64,000 nt of DNA from Streptomyces sp. CNH099 (GTDB lineage Bacteria; Actinomycetota; Actinomycetes; Streptomycetales; Streptomycetaceae). Within the stretch, counting starts at the first letter, position 1, and each line of letters opens with the position of its first letter. Where the stretch lies: NCBI GenBank assembly GCA_000514715.1, contig AZWL01000001.1, positions 310,186-374,185 on the forward strand, written 5' to 3'. A program made the position numbers and the translations under genes. Shown in pieces: positions 8,191 to 17,066 of this stretch. The notes under the pieces are model-generated. The model searched no databases. It saw only the letters and a program-made list of their open reading frames with translations, and had not been told where the DNA came from.

Positions 8191-8298
8191 GCCGTCGCCG
8201 GTGAGGCAGACTGAGAGGGGCTTCCCGCCGTGTCCTCCCGCCGCGGAGACCGGGGCGCCCCCGCACCGGACGCCGTAGATCGGATGCAAAGGATGGTC

Positions 8299-8859
8299 AT
8301 GCCGGCCGCTACCACCGAAGAGATCATGCTGGAGCTCGTCGACGAGAACGGCACCACGATCGGCACCGCGGAGAAGCTGTCCGCGCACCAGGCGCCCGGC
8401 CGGCTGCACCGGGCGTTCTCCGTCTTCCTCTTCGACACCGCCGGCCGGATGCTGCTGCAGCAGCGGGCACCGGGCAAGTACCACTCCCCCGGCGTCTGGT
8501 CCAACTCCTGCTGCGGCCACCCCTACCCCGGCGAGTCGCCGCTCGCCGCCGCGGCCCGCCGCACCTTCGAGGAGCTGGGCGTCTCCCCCGCGCTGATCGC
8601 CGAGGCCGGGACCGTGACGTACCACCACCCGGACCCGGCCTCGGGGCTGGTGGAGCACGAGTACAACCACCTCTTCGCCGGGCTGCTGCGGGCCGAGCCG
8701 CGGCCGGACGCCGACGAGGTGGGGGCGGTCGCGTTCGTCACGGCGGACGAGCTGATGAAGCGGCACGCCGAGGACCCGTTCTCGGCGTGGTTCATGACGG
8801 TGCTGGACGCCGCCAGGCCGGCCATCCGGGAGCTGACGGGGCCGGCGTCCGGCTGGTGA
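8299..8859 (+). CDS. idi: Isopentenyl-diphosphate delta-isomerase, type I
   Basis: Converts IPP to DMAPP for isoprenoid synthesis (cytosolic, metal dependent). The protein has 186 residues, the usual size of bacterial type I enzymes. A Nudix-like fold carries WSNSCCGHP at 67-75 with the active cysteine at about C72, and VEHEYNHLF at 118-126 with the catalytic glutamate. I chose ATG 8299 because AAAGGA lies 5 nt upstream; in-frame starts at 8230, 8284 and 8293 would add 2 to 23 residues. Its last 68 bases overlap the 3' end of the opposite-strand ATP-binding protein gene. Confidence 0.93.
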   Translation: MPAATTEEIMLELVDENGTTIGTAEKLSAHQAPGRLHRAFSVFLFDTAGRMLLQQRAPGKYHSPGVWSNSCCGHPYPGESPLAAAARRTFEELGVSPALIAEAGTVTYHHPDPASGLVEHEYNHLFAGLLRAEPRPDADEVGAVAFVTADELMKRHAEDPFSAWFMTVLDAARPAIRELTGPASGW

Positions 8860-9343
8860 CCCCGGCGAGCGGGAGGGACGCCCAGATCACCTTCCCGCCG
8901 TCGACGGTGTGCTGCACGTCGCAGGTGCCGCCCGCCTCGTTCGTGATCGTCTTGACCAGCAGCAGTCCCCGGCCGCCCGTCTCGTCGTCGGCCTGCAGGG
9001 CCTTCGGGCGGTACGGGTGCTGGTCCTCGACGGCGACGCGGACCCAGCCGGCGCTCACCGACAGCTCGACGCCGATCTTCGGGGAGAGCACGCCGGCGTG
9101 CCGGACCGCGTTGGTGACCAGTTCGGAGACGATCAGCAGCACGCCCTGCAGCAGGTCGTCCCCGATGGGCACGCGCTGCCCGACGAGGAGGTCGCGTACG
9201 GCGTGCCGGGACTGGGGCACCGAGGAGTCGAGCGCCGGGGCGTCGAACCTCCAGGTCCCCTCGTAGGCCGCCGGGACCACCTGGCCGGCTCGGGCCTCAG
9301 CTTTCCGCCGTCGTTCACCGCCGGCACCTGCTTTCACCACCAC
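8792..9343 (-). CDS. ATP-binding protein, anti-sigma regulatory factor type (HATPase_c_2)
   Basis: Serine-kinase-like ATPase of the SpoIIAB/RsbW group that is abundant in Streptomyces and commonly controls a sigma factor or STAS antagonist. In 183 residues it has the N-box ELVTNAVRHA (about 73-82), the G1-like VEDQHPYRP, the G2-like GGRGLLLVK (about 122-130) and the closing GGKVIWASLP. The G1 box lacks the usual DxG, as in many streptomycete paralogues. The final 20 or so residues (rich in A and P) are encoded across the 3' end of idi on the other strand. No partner gene is adjacent; a STAS protein lies 44 kb away at 53576. The true target is unknown. Confidence 0.83.
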   Translation of the reverse strand: MVVKAGAGGERRRKAEARAGQVVPAAYEGTWRFDAPALDSSVPQSRHAVRDLLVGQRVPIGDDLLQGVLLIVSELVTNAVRHAGVLSPKIGVELSVSAGWVRVAVEDQHPYRPKALQADDETGGRGLLLVKTITNEAGGTCDVQHTVDGGKVIWASLPLAGVTSRTPAPSAPGWPAWRRPAPS

Positions 9344-9723
9344 TCACACTCCGAGTGTTGGCACTCACCACCGGCTCAACCCCCCTTCGAGCACAACTTG
9401 ACTGGCTTTCGTCGTCTTCCGACCGGCTGCGCAATCGCCGACCAGTGTTGAGACCGAAAAAACCGGTTGCCGACGCCGTCCGTACCGTCGTACCTTCACA
9501 GTGCCCTGCAGTCGACGATTGGAGAAGGTGTTGCTCGTCTGAGGTCTCCATGGCACCGTGCCCGCGGCTCGTCCCGCGTGCGGCACGTGCGACCTCACGG
9601 CCGGAGCCACCTTCCTCTCCTGCAGGGCGCCCAGCCCCGCTCCCGTACCACCCGGCTCTCCCAGGTCGCCGTCCGGTGCCGACGCCGCCCCGTCGCGCCC
9701 TTACGACCTCACCGGGAGAAGCC
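9344..9723 (+). other. Intergenic and leader region before the ABC-F gene
   Basis: This 380-bp divergent region holds a candidate promoter (TTGCCG at 9467-9472, 18-bp spacer, TACCTT at 9491-9496) that would give the ABC-F mRNA a leader of about 220 nt. Within the leader, GGAGAA at 9521 precedes a very short ORF (TTG at 9531, stop at 9540-9542). A second start at ATG 9550 is in frame with the ABC-F gene, but its codons show weak GC bias at position three, so I do not count it as coding. Long leaders with short ORFs are common for ABC-F genes regulated by ribosome stalling; that is an inference here. Confidence 0.45.
9467..9496 (+). promoter_or_regulatory. Candidate sigma-HrdB-type promoter for the ABC-F gene
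   Basis: TTGCCG (9467-9472) and TACCTT (9491-9496) are separated by 18 bp, in the range for the housekeeping sigma factor. They lie 228 bp before the ABC-F start codon. Confidence 0.4.
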
Positions 9724-11349
9724 ATGTCATTCCCCTCCACCCCGCACGCCGCCACCTCCGTCGTCTGCACCGGCCTGGCCTTCGCCTGGCCCGACGGCAC
9801 GGCCGTCTTCGACGGCTTCGACCTCGTGGTCGGCCCCGGCCGCACCGGGCTGATCGGCCGCAACGGCACCGGCAAGTCCACGCTGCTGCGGCTGATGGCC
9901 GGGGAGCTGGCCCCCTCCGCCGGGGCGGTCAGAGCCGGCGGCACCGTCGGCTACCTGCCGCAGAACCTGGTCCTCGACACCGCCGCCCGGGTCGATGCCG
10001 TGCTGGGCGTCGCGGGCGTGCGGCGCGCGCTGCACGCCATCGAGGCGGGCGACGTCGCCGAGGAGCACTTCACCGCCGTCGGCGACGACTGGGACGTCGA
10101 GGAGCGCGCCCGCGCCACCCTCGACCAGCTCGGCCTCGCGCACATCGGCCTCGACCGCACCATCGGCGAGGTCTCCGGCGGCGAGTCGGTGCTGCTGCGG
10201 CTGGCCGCGCTGCTGATGGAGCGGCCGGACGTGCTGCTGCTGGACGAGCCGACGAACAACCTGGACCTCAGGGCCCGTCGCCGGCTGTACGCGGCCGTGG
10301 AGTCGTGGCCGGGCGTGATGGTGCTCGTCAGCCACGACCGCGAGCTGCTCGACCGCGTCGACCAGGTCGCCGACCTGCGGGACGGCGAGGTCGCCTGGTA
10401 CGGCGGCAACTTCACGGCGTACGAGGAGGCGCTGGCCGCCGAGCAGGAGGCCGCCGAGCGGACGGTGCGTTCGGCGGAGGCGGACCTCAAGCGGCAGCAG
10501 CGCGAACTGGCCGAGGCGCACGAGAAGCTGAGCAAGCGCAAGCGGTACGCCGACAAGCAGTTCGCGAACAAGCGCGAGCCGAAGATCGTCATGAACGCGC
10601 GCAAGCGGGAGGCCCAGGTCTCCGCCGGCAAGCACCGCATCATGCACGAGGAGCGGCTCAGGGGCGCCAGGGAGCGGCTCGACGAGGCGGAGGCGGCGGT
10701 GCGGGACGACGACGAGATCCGCGTCGACCTGTCGTACACCGCCGTCCCCGCCGGCCGGGACGTGCTCCTGCTGCGCGACCTGGAGCTGCGCTACGGCGCC
10801 CGGGTGCCGGCGCTGCAGGTGCGCGGCCCGGAGCGGATCGCGCTGACCGGGCGCAACGGCGCGGGCAAGTCGACGCTGCTGCGGACGATCGCGGGGGAGC
10901 TCGCGCCGGTCGCCGGGGAGGCGGCGGTGCACGTGCCGCTGCGCTGCCTGCCGCAGCGGCTCGACGTGCTGGACGACGCGCTGAGCATCGTCGAGAACGT
11001 CGCCCTGCTGGCCCCCGCCGCGTCCAACCAGCGGATCCGCTCCCGGCTGGCGCGGTTCCTGTTCCGGCAGGGCCGGGCGGACCAGATCGTGGGCACGCTC
11101 TCGGGCGGCGAGCGGTTCCGCGCCACCCTGGCGGCGCTGATGCTGGCGGAGCCGGCGCCGCAGCTGCTGATGCTGGACGAGCCGACGAACAACCTCGACA
11201 TGGCCAGCGTGCGGCAACTGGTCAGGGCGCTGGAGTCGTACGAGGGGGCGCTCGTGGTCGCCAGCCACGACGTGCCGTTCCTGCGCGACCTCGGGATCAC
11301 GCGCTGGCTGGCGCTGGACGGGGAGTTGCGCGACATCGAACCGCTGTAG
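9724..11349 (+). CDS. ABC-F family ATP-binding protein
   Basis: Soluble twin-ATPase of the ABC-F group, which acts on the ribosome (translation factor or antibiotic protection) rather than in transport. In 541 residues the first ABC domain has Walker A GRNGTGKS at 45-52, the signature VSGGE near 150 and LLLDEPTNN just after. A charged coiled linker at about 240-330 is rich in R, K and E, and the second domain has Walker A GRNGAGKS near 376 and LSGGE near 459. No transmembrane segment is present. The ATG at 9724 has GGGAGAA 4-8 nt upstream. The arm between the domains is short, so whether it is a resistance protein or a housekeeping member cannot be decided from sequence. Confidence 0.9.
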   Translation: MSFPSTPHAATSVVCTGLAFAWPDGTAVFDGFDLVVGPGRTGLIGRNGTGKSTLLRLMAGELAPSAGAVRAGGTVGYLPQNLVLDTAARVDAVLGVAGVRRALHAIEAGDVAEEHFTAVGDDWDVEERARATLDQLGLAHIGLDRTIGEVSGGESVLLRLAALLMERPDVLLLDEPTNNLDLRARRRLYAAVESWPGVMVLVSHDRELLDRVDQVADLRDGEVAWYGGNFTAYEEALAAEQEAAERTVRSAEADLKRQQRELAEAHEKLSKRKRYADKQFANKREPKIVMNARKREAQVSAGKHRIMHEERLRGARERLDEAEAAVRDDDEIRVDLSYTAVPAGRDVLLLRDLELRYGARVPALQVRGPERIALTGRNGAGKSTLLRTIAGELAPVAGEAAVHVPLRCLPQRLDVLDDALSIVENVALLAPAASNQRIRSRLARFLFRQGRADQIVGTLSGGERFRATLAALMLAEPAPQLLMLDEPTNNLDMASVRQLVRALESYEGALVVASHDVPFLRDLGITRWLALDGELRDIEPL

Positions 11350-11435
11350 CCGCCGCCGGGGCGGCGCGCCGGACCGGCGGGGGGCGCCCCGCCCCGGTCC
11401 GGCGGGCGCCCGCCCGGCGTGAGAGGCTCCGGGGC

Positions 11436-12239
11436 ATGAGCGAAGGCGAGCTGCGGTGCGGCACCGACGGCGGCGTGGCGACCGTGGTCATCAGCAATCC
11501 CGCCAAGCGCAACGCGATGACGCCGCGGATGTGGCGTGCGCTGCCCGGGCTGCTGGCGGAGCTGGCGGCCGACCGGGCGGTGCGCGCGGTGGTGCTCACC
11601 GGGGCGGGCGGCACCTTCTGCGCGGGAGCCGACATCACCTCGCTGCGGGCCGGCAGCGAGGGCACGCAGGGGCTGGCCGAAGCCGCGGAGGAGGCGCTCG
11701 CCGCCTTCCCCAAGCCGACGCTGGCGGCGGTACGGGGCCACTGCGTGGGCGGCGGCTGCCAGCTGGCGGCGGCCTGCGACCTCCGGTTCGCCGCCGAGGA
11801 CGCGCTGTTCGGGGTCACCCCCGCGAAGCTGGGCATCGTCTACCCGGCCGGCGCGACCCGCCGGCTGGTGCGGCTGCTGGGCCCGGCGACGGCGAAGTAC
11901 CTGCTGTTCTCGGCCGAGTTGATCGGCGCGGCGCGGGCGCTGCGCACCGGGCTGGTCGACGAGGTGCTGCCCGCGGCGGGGCTGGACGCGCGGGTGGCGG
12001 AGTTCACCGGGGTACTCGCGGCGCGCTCGCAGCTGACGCAGGCGGCGGCGAAGGAGTTCGCCGACACCGCCGGCGTGCCCGGGGAGCGGGACGGGGACGG
12101 GGGCCCGCCGTCCGGCGCCGGGGCGGACGCGGCGCGTATCGCGCACTGGGCCCGGCAGGCGCGCGCGGCCGGTGACGCCGCGGAGGGCGTCGCCGCCTTC
12201 CTGGAGCGCCGCGAGCCGCGCTTCACCTGGACCGTCTGA
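11436..12239 (+). CDS. Enoyl-CoA hydratase/isomerase family protein
   Basis: Crotonase-fold enzyme (267 residues) acting on acyl-CoA thioesters. NPAKRNAMTPRMW near residue 23 starts the CoA-binding region. The oxyanion-hole element GTFCAGADITSL lies at about 60-71, and HCVGGGCQLAAACDLRFAAEDALFG near 105-130 carries the second oxyanion glycine and the usual catalytic region. No gene of known pathway is next to it, so the substrate is open. A GAGGCT hexamer 7 nt before the ATG resembles the leaderless -10 elements seen elsewhere in the window. It is a separate gene from the fused FadB at 20455. Confidence 0.88.
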   Translation: MSEGELRCGTDGGVATVVISNPAKRNAMTPRMWRALPGLLAELAADRAVRAVVLTGAGGTFCAGADITSLRAGSEGTQGLAEAAEEALAAFPKPTLAAVRGHCVGGGCQLAAACDLRFAAEDALFGVTPAKLGIVYPAGATRRLVRLLGPATAKYLLFSAELIGAARALRTGLVDEVLPAAGLDARVAEFTGVLAARSQLTQAAAKEFADTAGVPGERDGDGGPPSGAGADAARIAHWARQARAAGDAAEGVAAFLERREPRFTWTV

Positions 12240-12363
12240 CGGCCGCCGCCGCGGCCCGTGGCGCGGCCGGGGCCGTACGGCGTCGAGGGCGCCTGCGCGT
12301 GCGACCCGGCGGACCGACCGGCCACCGCCCGGCTCCGGCGCACACCGCCGGCCCCTTCTCTTG

Positions 12364-12385
12364 CTAAGCGTCCGCTCAGTAGCCT
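12364..12385 (+). promoter_or_regulatory. TetR-like operator and leaderless -10 before the SCO6745-family gene
   Basis: CTAAGCG and CGCTCAG, separated by TC, form a near-perfect 16-bp dyad at 12364-12379. The AAGCGnnCGCTT pattern is common for TetR-family operators in actinomycetes. TAGCCT follows at 12380-12385, 6 nt before the ATG at 12392, so the operator abuts a likely leaderless -10 element. No TetR gene is adjacent. Confidence 0.45.
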
Positions 12386-12391
12386 GGCCCC

Positions 12392-13255
12392 ATGACGTCA
12401 CTCCCGCCGCGCGCCGGCCGCCGCTGCCACCAGGTCCTCAACCCGCTGCACTCGGCGATCTACTTCTCTCCCGAGTTCGGCAAGGAGTTCGCCGGCATCG
12501 GCATCGACGGCTGGCACGCCGCCTACTTCACCGCGCGGTCCGCCGCCATGGGCCCCGTCGGGCCCGGCGTGGTCACGGCCACGTTCTACAACTACAGCCA
12601 CCGGCTGGCCGCCGCGCACCTGCCCGCCGCCTGGTCGGCAGCGGACCCGGCCACCGTGCTGGCGGCCCGGCTGCGCGTCGCCGACGCCGTGCTGCGGCGC
12701 CTGCTCGGCGAGGAGACCCTCGCCTCGCCGGAGCTGGCCGAGGCTGCGGAGCTGGCGCAGCGGGCGGCCGCGGGCGGGGAGCGCGCCGGACGGGCGCTGT
12801 ACGCCGCCGAGGCCGGGCAGCCGGTTCCCGACGCCCCGCACCTGGCGCTCTGGCACGCCGCCACTCAGCTGCGCGAGCACCGCGGCGACAGCCACAACGC
12901 GGTACTGGCCCACGCCGCGCTCGACGGCCTGGAGGCCCAGGTCTCCCACACCGCCTCCGGTTTCGGCTTCACCCCGGAGTTCGCGCGGTCCTCCCGCGGC
13001 TGGGACGCCGGGGAGTGGGCGGCGGCGCAGGACCGGCTGCGGGCCCGCGGGCTGCTGGCCGCGGACGGCGAACTGACGGAGGCGGGCACGGCGCTGCGCA
13101 AGGAGCTGGAGGACGAGACGGACCGGGTGGACCTCGCCCCGTACGAGCACCTGGGCGCCGAGGGCGTGGCCCGGCTGACCGAGCTGGCCACCGGCTACAC
13201 CACCACCGCGCTGGCGGCGGGCGCGCTGCCGAAGGACATCTTCGGCAAGGGGTGA
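12392..13255 (+). CDS. SCO6745-family / SalK-like winged-helix protein
   Basis: Actinomycete-specific protein of 287 residues in the group named after S. coelicolor SCO6745 and related to SalK. Conserved features visible here are the N-terminal [21 protein letters not shown] stretch (positions 13-35), [17 protein letters not shown] near 68-84, and the C-terminal winged-helix-like part with [22 protein letters not shown] near 210-230. Function is not established for the family; it may bind DNA or a small ligand. A TetR-like dyad and a TAGCCT hexamer directly precede the ATG, so it is probably regulated by an outside repressor. Confidence 0.8.
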   Translation: MTSLPPRAGRRCHQVLNPLHSAIYFSPEFGKEFAGIGIDGWHAAYFTARSAAMGPVGPGVVTATFYNYSHRLAAAHLPAAWSAADPATVLAARLRVADAVLRRLLGEETLASPELAEAAELAQRAAAGGERAGRALYAAEAGQPVPDAPHLALWHAATQLREHRGDSHNAVLAHAALDGLEAQVSHTASGFGFTPEFARSSRGWDAGEWAAAQDRLRARGLLAADGELTEAGTALRKELEDETDRVDLAPYEHLGAEGVARLTELATGYTTTALAAGALPKDIFGKG

Positions 13256-13353
13256 GGCACGCGGCGCGGCGCGGTGTGGCTGCGGGGCGGACGTTTGGGC
13301 AACGCCCCGGCGGCTACCCGCGGTTCTCCACCCGACCGGCGAGGAGGACGGCC

Positions 13354-13491
13354 ATGCGAGCCATCGCCGACGTCCTGCGCATGATCGGCGGCACCCTCGC
13401 CGCGATCGTGACGCTCCCCTTCCGACTGCTCGCCCGGCTCTTCAGCGGCGCCTCCCGGGGCGCCCGGAGGTCCCGCCGCCGCACCGTCTGA
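13354..13491 (+). CDS. LPFR-motif small protein (45 aa)
   Basis: A 45-residue protein with a hydrophobic, amphipathic start ([27 protein letters not shown]) and a strongly basic tail ([12 protein letters not shown]). The [10 protein letters not shown] core matches the small streptomycete proteins called LPFR-motif proteins, which have no known function. GAGGAGGA stands 5-12 nt before the ATG, a strong ribosome site that supports translation. A membrane-peripheral location is likely from the composition. Confidence 0.75.
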   Translation: MRAIADVLRMIGGTLAAIVTLPFRLLARLFSGASRGARRSRRRTV

Positions 13492-13610
13492 CCGCCGCCG
13501 CGGGCCGTTCCGACCCGCCGGGCGACCGGCGCCGTCCCGTCCGGGCGCCCGGCTGTCAGCCGGACCTGCCACAATGCACTCCGCCACAGATGACAGAAAG
13601 CGGGGCGGAC

Positions 13611-16055
13611 GTGACGGCGTCGGTATCGATTGAGGCCAGGATCGCCGAGGAGCTCGGCGTACGCGAGCGGCAGATCACGGCGGCGGTGCAGCTGCTCGAC
13701 GGCGGGGCCACCGTGCCGTTCATCGCCCGCTACCGCAAAGAGGCGACGGAGATGCTCGACGACGCCCAGCTGCGGACCGCCGAGGAGCGGCTGCGGTATC
13801 TGCGGGAGCTGGAGGAGCGGCGGGCGGCCGTCCTGGAGTCCGTGCGCGGGCAGGGCAAGCTGACCGAGGAGCTGGAGGCGCGGATCCGCGCCGCCGAGTC
13901 CAAGGCCCGCCTGGAGGACGTGTACCTGCCGTACAAGCCGAAGCGGCGCACGAAGGCGCAGATCGCCCGCGAGGCCGGGCTCGAACCGCTGGCGGAGGGG
14001 CTGCTCGCCGACCCGTCGGTGGCGCCGCTCGCCGCGGCCACCGCGTTCGTGGACGCGGACAGGGGCGTGCCGGACCAGGCCGCCGCCCTGGAGGGCGCGC
14101 GGGCCATCCTCACCGAGCGGTTCGGCGAGGACGCCGACCTGATCGGCGAGCTGCGCGAGCGGATGTGGACGCACGGCCGGGCGGCCGCCAGGGTGCGCGA
14201 GGGCAAGGAGGAGGCGGGCGCGAAGTTCTCGGACTACTTCGACTTCGCCGAGCCGCTGACCGACCTGCCGTCCCACCGCATCCTCGCCCTCTTCCGCGGC
14301 GAGAAGGAGGAGATCCTCGACCTGGCGCTGGAGCCGGACGCGCCCGGCGAGGCGGCGCCGGAGGGCCCCTCGGCGTACGAGCGCGCCATCGCGGCCCGGT
14401 TCGGCGTGGAGGACAGGGGCCGGCCCGCCGACGCCTGGCTCGCCGAGACGGTGCGCTGGGCCTGGCGCACCCGCATCCTGGTCCATCTCGGCATCGACCT
14501 GCGGCTGCGGCTGCGCACGACCGCCGAGGACCAGGCGGTGGACGTCTTCGCCGCCAACCTGCGGGACCTGCTGCTGGCCGCGCCCGCGGGCACGCGCGCC
14601 ACGCTGGGCCTCGACCCCGGGCTGCGCACGGGCGTGAAGGTCGCCGTCGTCGACGCCACCGGCAAGGTCGCCGCGACCACGACCGTCTACCCGCACGCAC
14701 CGCAGCGGAAGTGGAACGAGGCGCTGGCCGTCCTCGCCGAGCTGGCCCGGGTGCACGCGGTGGAGCTGATCGCGGTCGGCAACGGCACGGGGTCGCGCGA
14801 GACCGACAGGCTCGCCGCCGAACTGATCGCCGCCCAGCCCGCGCTGAAGCTGACGAAGGTGATGGTCTCGGAGGCCGGCGCCTCGGTGTACTCGGCGTCC
14901 GCCTTCGCCTCGCAGGAGCTGCCGGAGCTGGACGTGTCGCTGCGCGGCGCGGTGTCCATCGCCCGGCGGCTGCAGGACCCGCTGGCCGAGCTGGTGAAGA
15001 TCGACCCGAAGTCGATCGGCGTCGGCCAGTACCAGCACGACCTGTCGGAGGCGAAGCTGTCGCGCTCCCTGGACGCGGTCGTGGAGGACTGCGTCAACGG
15101 CGTCGGGGTCGACCTCAACACCGCCTCCGCGCCGCTGCTCGCACGCGTCTCCGGCATCGGCGCGGGGCTCGCCGAGAACATCGTGGCGCACCGCGACTCC
15201 CACGGCCCGTTCCGCAGCCGTGCGGCGCTCAAGGACGTGCCGCGGCTGGGGCCGAAGGCCTTCGAGCAGTGCGCGGGCTTCCTGCGCATCCGCGGCGGCG
15301 ACGACCCGCTGGACGCCTCCGGCGTGCACCCCGAGGCGTACCCGGTGGTGCGGCGGATGGTGAAGGCGGGCGGCGCCGAGGTCGCGGCGCTGATCGGCGA
15401 CACGAAGACGCTGCGGTCGCTGAAGCCGCAGGACTTCACCGACGAGCGGTTCGGGCTGCCGACGGTGACGGACATCCTCAAGGAGCTGGAGAAGCCGGGG
15501 CGCGACCCGCGGCCGGCGTTCCGGACGGCGGCGTTCAAGGAGGGCGTGGAGAAGATCGGCGACCTGCAGCAGGGGATGGTGCTGGAGGGCGTGGTGACGA
15601 ACGTGGCCGCGTTCGGGGCGTTCGTGGACGTGGGCGTGCACCAGGACGGGCTCGTGCACGTGTCGGCGATGTCGAGGACGTTCGTGAAGGACCCGCGCGA
15701 GGTGGCCAAGCCCGGCGACATCGTCAAGGTGAAGGTGCTGGACGTGGACGTGCCGCGCAAGCGGATTTCGCTGACGCTGCGGCTGGACGACGAACCGGGC
15801 CGGCCCGCGGGCGGCGGCGGGCGCGAACGCGAGCGCGAGCGCGACCGCCAGGGCCCGCCGCGGCAGCGGGGCGGCGGCAACGGCGGCGGCCAGGGCGGCG
15901 GCGGGCGGCAGCGCGGCGGCGGGGGCCGGCGGCGCGAGGCGGCGCCGGAGAACAGCGAGATGGCCGACGCGCTGCGCCGCGCGGGCCTGCTCGGCGGGGG
16001 CGGCAGTGGCGGCGGGGGCCGCGGCGGCGGCAACGGCCGTCGCGGCACGCGCTGA
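13611..16055 (+). CDS. tex: Tex family RNA-binding transcription accessory protein
   Basis: Cytoplasmic nucleic-acid-binding factor of 814 residues. The N-terminal Tex helical domain ([18 protein letters not shown] near 37-54) is followed by the YqgF/RNase-H-like domain ([18 protein letters not shown] near 325-342), helix-hairpin-helix repeats ([16 protein letters not shown], about 500-550) and an S1 domain ([19 protein letters not shown] near 655-673). The last 80 residues are an arginine/glycine-rich tail, usual in actinobacterial Tex. I chose GTG 13611 because family members begin right before [12 protein letters not shown]; an ATG at 13590 would add seven residues. A stem-loop follows the gene. 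Confidence 0.92.
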   Translation: MTASVSIEARIAEELGVRERQITAAVQLLDGGATVPFIARYRKEATEMLDDAQLRTAEERLRYLRELEERRAAVLESVRGQGKLTEELEARIRAAESKARLEDVYLPYKPKRRTKAQIAREAGLEPLAEGLLADPSVAPLAAATAFVDADRGVPDQAAALEGARAILTERFGEDADLIGELRERMWTHGRAAARVREGKEEAGAKFSDYFDFAEPLTDLPSHRILALFRGEKEEILDLALEPDAPGEAAPEGPSAYERAIAARFGVEDRGRPADAWLAETVRWAWRTRILVHLGIDLRLRLRTTAEDQAVDVFAANLRDLLLAAPAGTRATLGLDPGLRTGVKVAVVDATGKVAATTTVYPHAPQRKWNEALAVLAELARVHAVELIAVGNGTGSRETDRLAAELIAAQPALKLTKVMVSEAGASVYSASAFASQELPELDVSLRGAVSIARRLQDPLAELVKIDPKSIGVGQYQHDLSEAKLSRSLDAVVEDCVNGVGVDLNTASAPLLARVSGIGAGLAENIVAHRDSHGPFRSRAALKDVPRLGPKAFEQCAGFLRIRGGDDPLDASGVHPEAYPVVRRMVKAGGAEVAALIGDTKTLRSLKPQDFTDERFGLPTVTDILKELEKPGRDPRPAFRTAAFKEGVEKIGDLQQGMVLEGVVTNVAAFGAFVDVGVHQDGLVHVSAMSRTFVKDPREVAKPGDIVKVKVLDVDVPRKRISLTLRLDDEPGRPAGGGGRERERERDRQGPPRQRGGGNGGGQGGGGRQRGGGGRRREAAPENSEMADALRRAGLLGGGGSGGGGRGGGNGRRGTR

Positions 16056-16080
16056 TCGGGCCGCGGGAGCGGTGCACTGC

Positions 16081-16118
16081 AAGCCCCCGTCCGCGGCGCT
16101 GCCGCGGGCGGGGGCCTT
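16081..16118. terminator. Bidirectional stem-loop between tex and the TauE/SafE gene
   Basis: A 17-18 nt GC-rich arm starting AAGCCCCCG pairs with an arm ending CGGGGGCCTT, with a short loop between them. It lies between two convergent stop codons (16055 and 16157). No clear U-tract follows, as is usual in Streptomyces. Confidence 0.6.
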
Positions 16119-16156
16119 CCCGTACGGGGACGGGACGGCGCCCTCCCGCGCCGGGG

Positions 16157-16879
16157 TCACAGCCCCAGCAGGCCCTTCGTCAGCGTCGCCGCGCCGCCGG
16201 CCAGTCCGAGTACCAGCACCAGCCGCCGCGCGGGCGTCTCGGGCACCCGGTCGCCCAGGGCGCGGCCGACGAGGGCGCCCGCCGCCACCGCGGCCGCGCA
16301 GAGCAGCCAGGCGTCCGCCTCCAGGTCCGGCGGCCCCTTCGCCGCCACCGAGAAGATGTTGATGACGACGCCGTAGAAGAGCGCGTTGGGCACGAACTCC
16401 CGCACCGTCCAGCCCGCGTTCACGGCGTACAGCGAGACGGCGGGGCCGCCGATGCCCGCGGAGGAGTTCATGAAGCCGCTCACCGCGCCCGCCGTGACCG
16501 CCCCGCCGGTGCCGCGCAGCGCGTCGGCCCGGGCGCCGGCCATGACGAGCACGACGGCACCGCACACCATGGCGCCCATGCCGGTCAGCAGCACGGGCTC
16601 GGGCAGCTGCACCGCCGTCCAGGCGCCGAGGGGCACCGTGCAGACGGCGGCGGCGAGCAGCGGCACCATGGCGCCCGGGCGGACCTGCCGCCAGACGGTC
16701 GCCAGCCCGAACAGGCTGATGGCGCCGGCGGCGCAGTTGGACAGCCGCACGCCTTCGGCCGGGCCGAGCACCAGCGCGAGCGCCGGCCCGGCGACCAGCG
16801 CGAGGCCGATGCCCGCGAGCCGCTGCACGGACGCCCCGAGCAGCAGCACGCCGGCCATCAGCAGGACGTCGCCGGTCAC
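16157..16879 (-). CDS. TauE/SafE family sulfite/organo-anion exporter-like permease
   Basis: Integral membrane protein of 240 residues with seven to eight hydrophobic helices. The TauE/SafE family is linked to export of sulfite, sulfoacetate and similar anions. The duplicated motif typical of the family is visible as GASVQRLAGIGLALVAGPAL near 15-34 and GFMNSSAGIGGPAVSLYAV near 135-153. It starts at GTG 16879. A possible sigma-B-like promoter lies about 90 bp upstream on the same strand. No sulfur gene is adjacent, so the substrate is unknown. Confidence 0.85.
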   Translation of the reverse strand: MTGDVLLMAGVLLLGASVQRLAGIGLALVAGPALALVLGPAEGVRLSNCAAGAISLFGLATVWRQVRPGAMVPLLAAAVCTVPLGAWTAVQLPEPVLLTGMGAMVCGAVVLVMAGARADALRGTGGAVTAGAVSGFMNSSAGIGGPAVSLYAVNAGWTVREFVPNALFYGVVINIFSVAAKGPPDLEADAWLLCAAAVAAGALVGRALGDRVPETPARRLVLVLGLAGGAATLTKGLLGL

Positions 16880-16971
16880 AGCGGCCCGGCCGGCAGCGCG
16901 TCGCTGCCCGGCCGGCGGGTCCCCGGGCCGGTGCTCATCGGAGCGGGACGCGCGCCCCCCGAACGCTTGTA

Positions 16972-16997
16972 GTACCCATGCGGTTCAACATGCGAAC
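16972..16997 (-). promoter_or_regulatory. Possible sigma-B-type promoter for the TauE/SafE gene
   Basis: On the minus strand GTTCGC (16997-16992), a 14-nt spacer and GGGTAC (16977-16972) resemble the streptomycete sigma-B family pattern (GnnTn, 14-16 nt, GGGTAC/T). The gene start is 93 nt downstream. The match may be chance. Confidence 0.3.
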
Positions 16998-17066
16998 AGA
17001 GTAGCGATCATCCTCGGGCGCCCACCACCCCGGGGGTGATCTCCACCGGTGCGGCAGACTGCCCTG

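Noticed and set aside
9550..9723. An in-frame N-terminal extension of the ABC-F protein.
   Set aside because: Its codons have weak G/C bias at position three and a Pro/Arg-rich product, and a proper ribosome site precedes ATG 9724.
13314..16565. A 1083-codon minus-strand frame opposite tex.
   Set aside because: It is Arg/Ala-rich with no recognisable domain, and tex on the other strand is certain.
16876..16938. A 20-codon ORF overlapping the TauE/SafE start as GTGA.
   Set aside because: It has no ribosome site and no supporting conservation visible; overlap of this kind is common by chance here.
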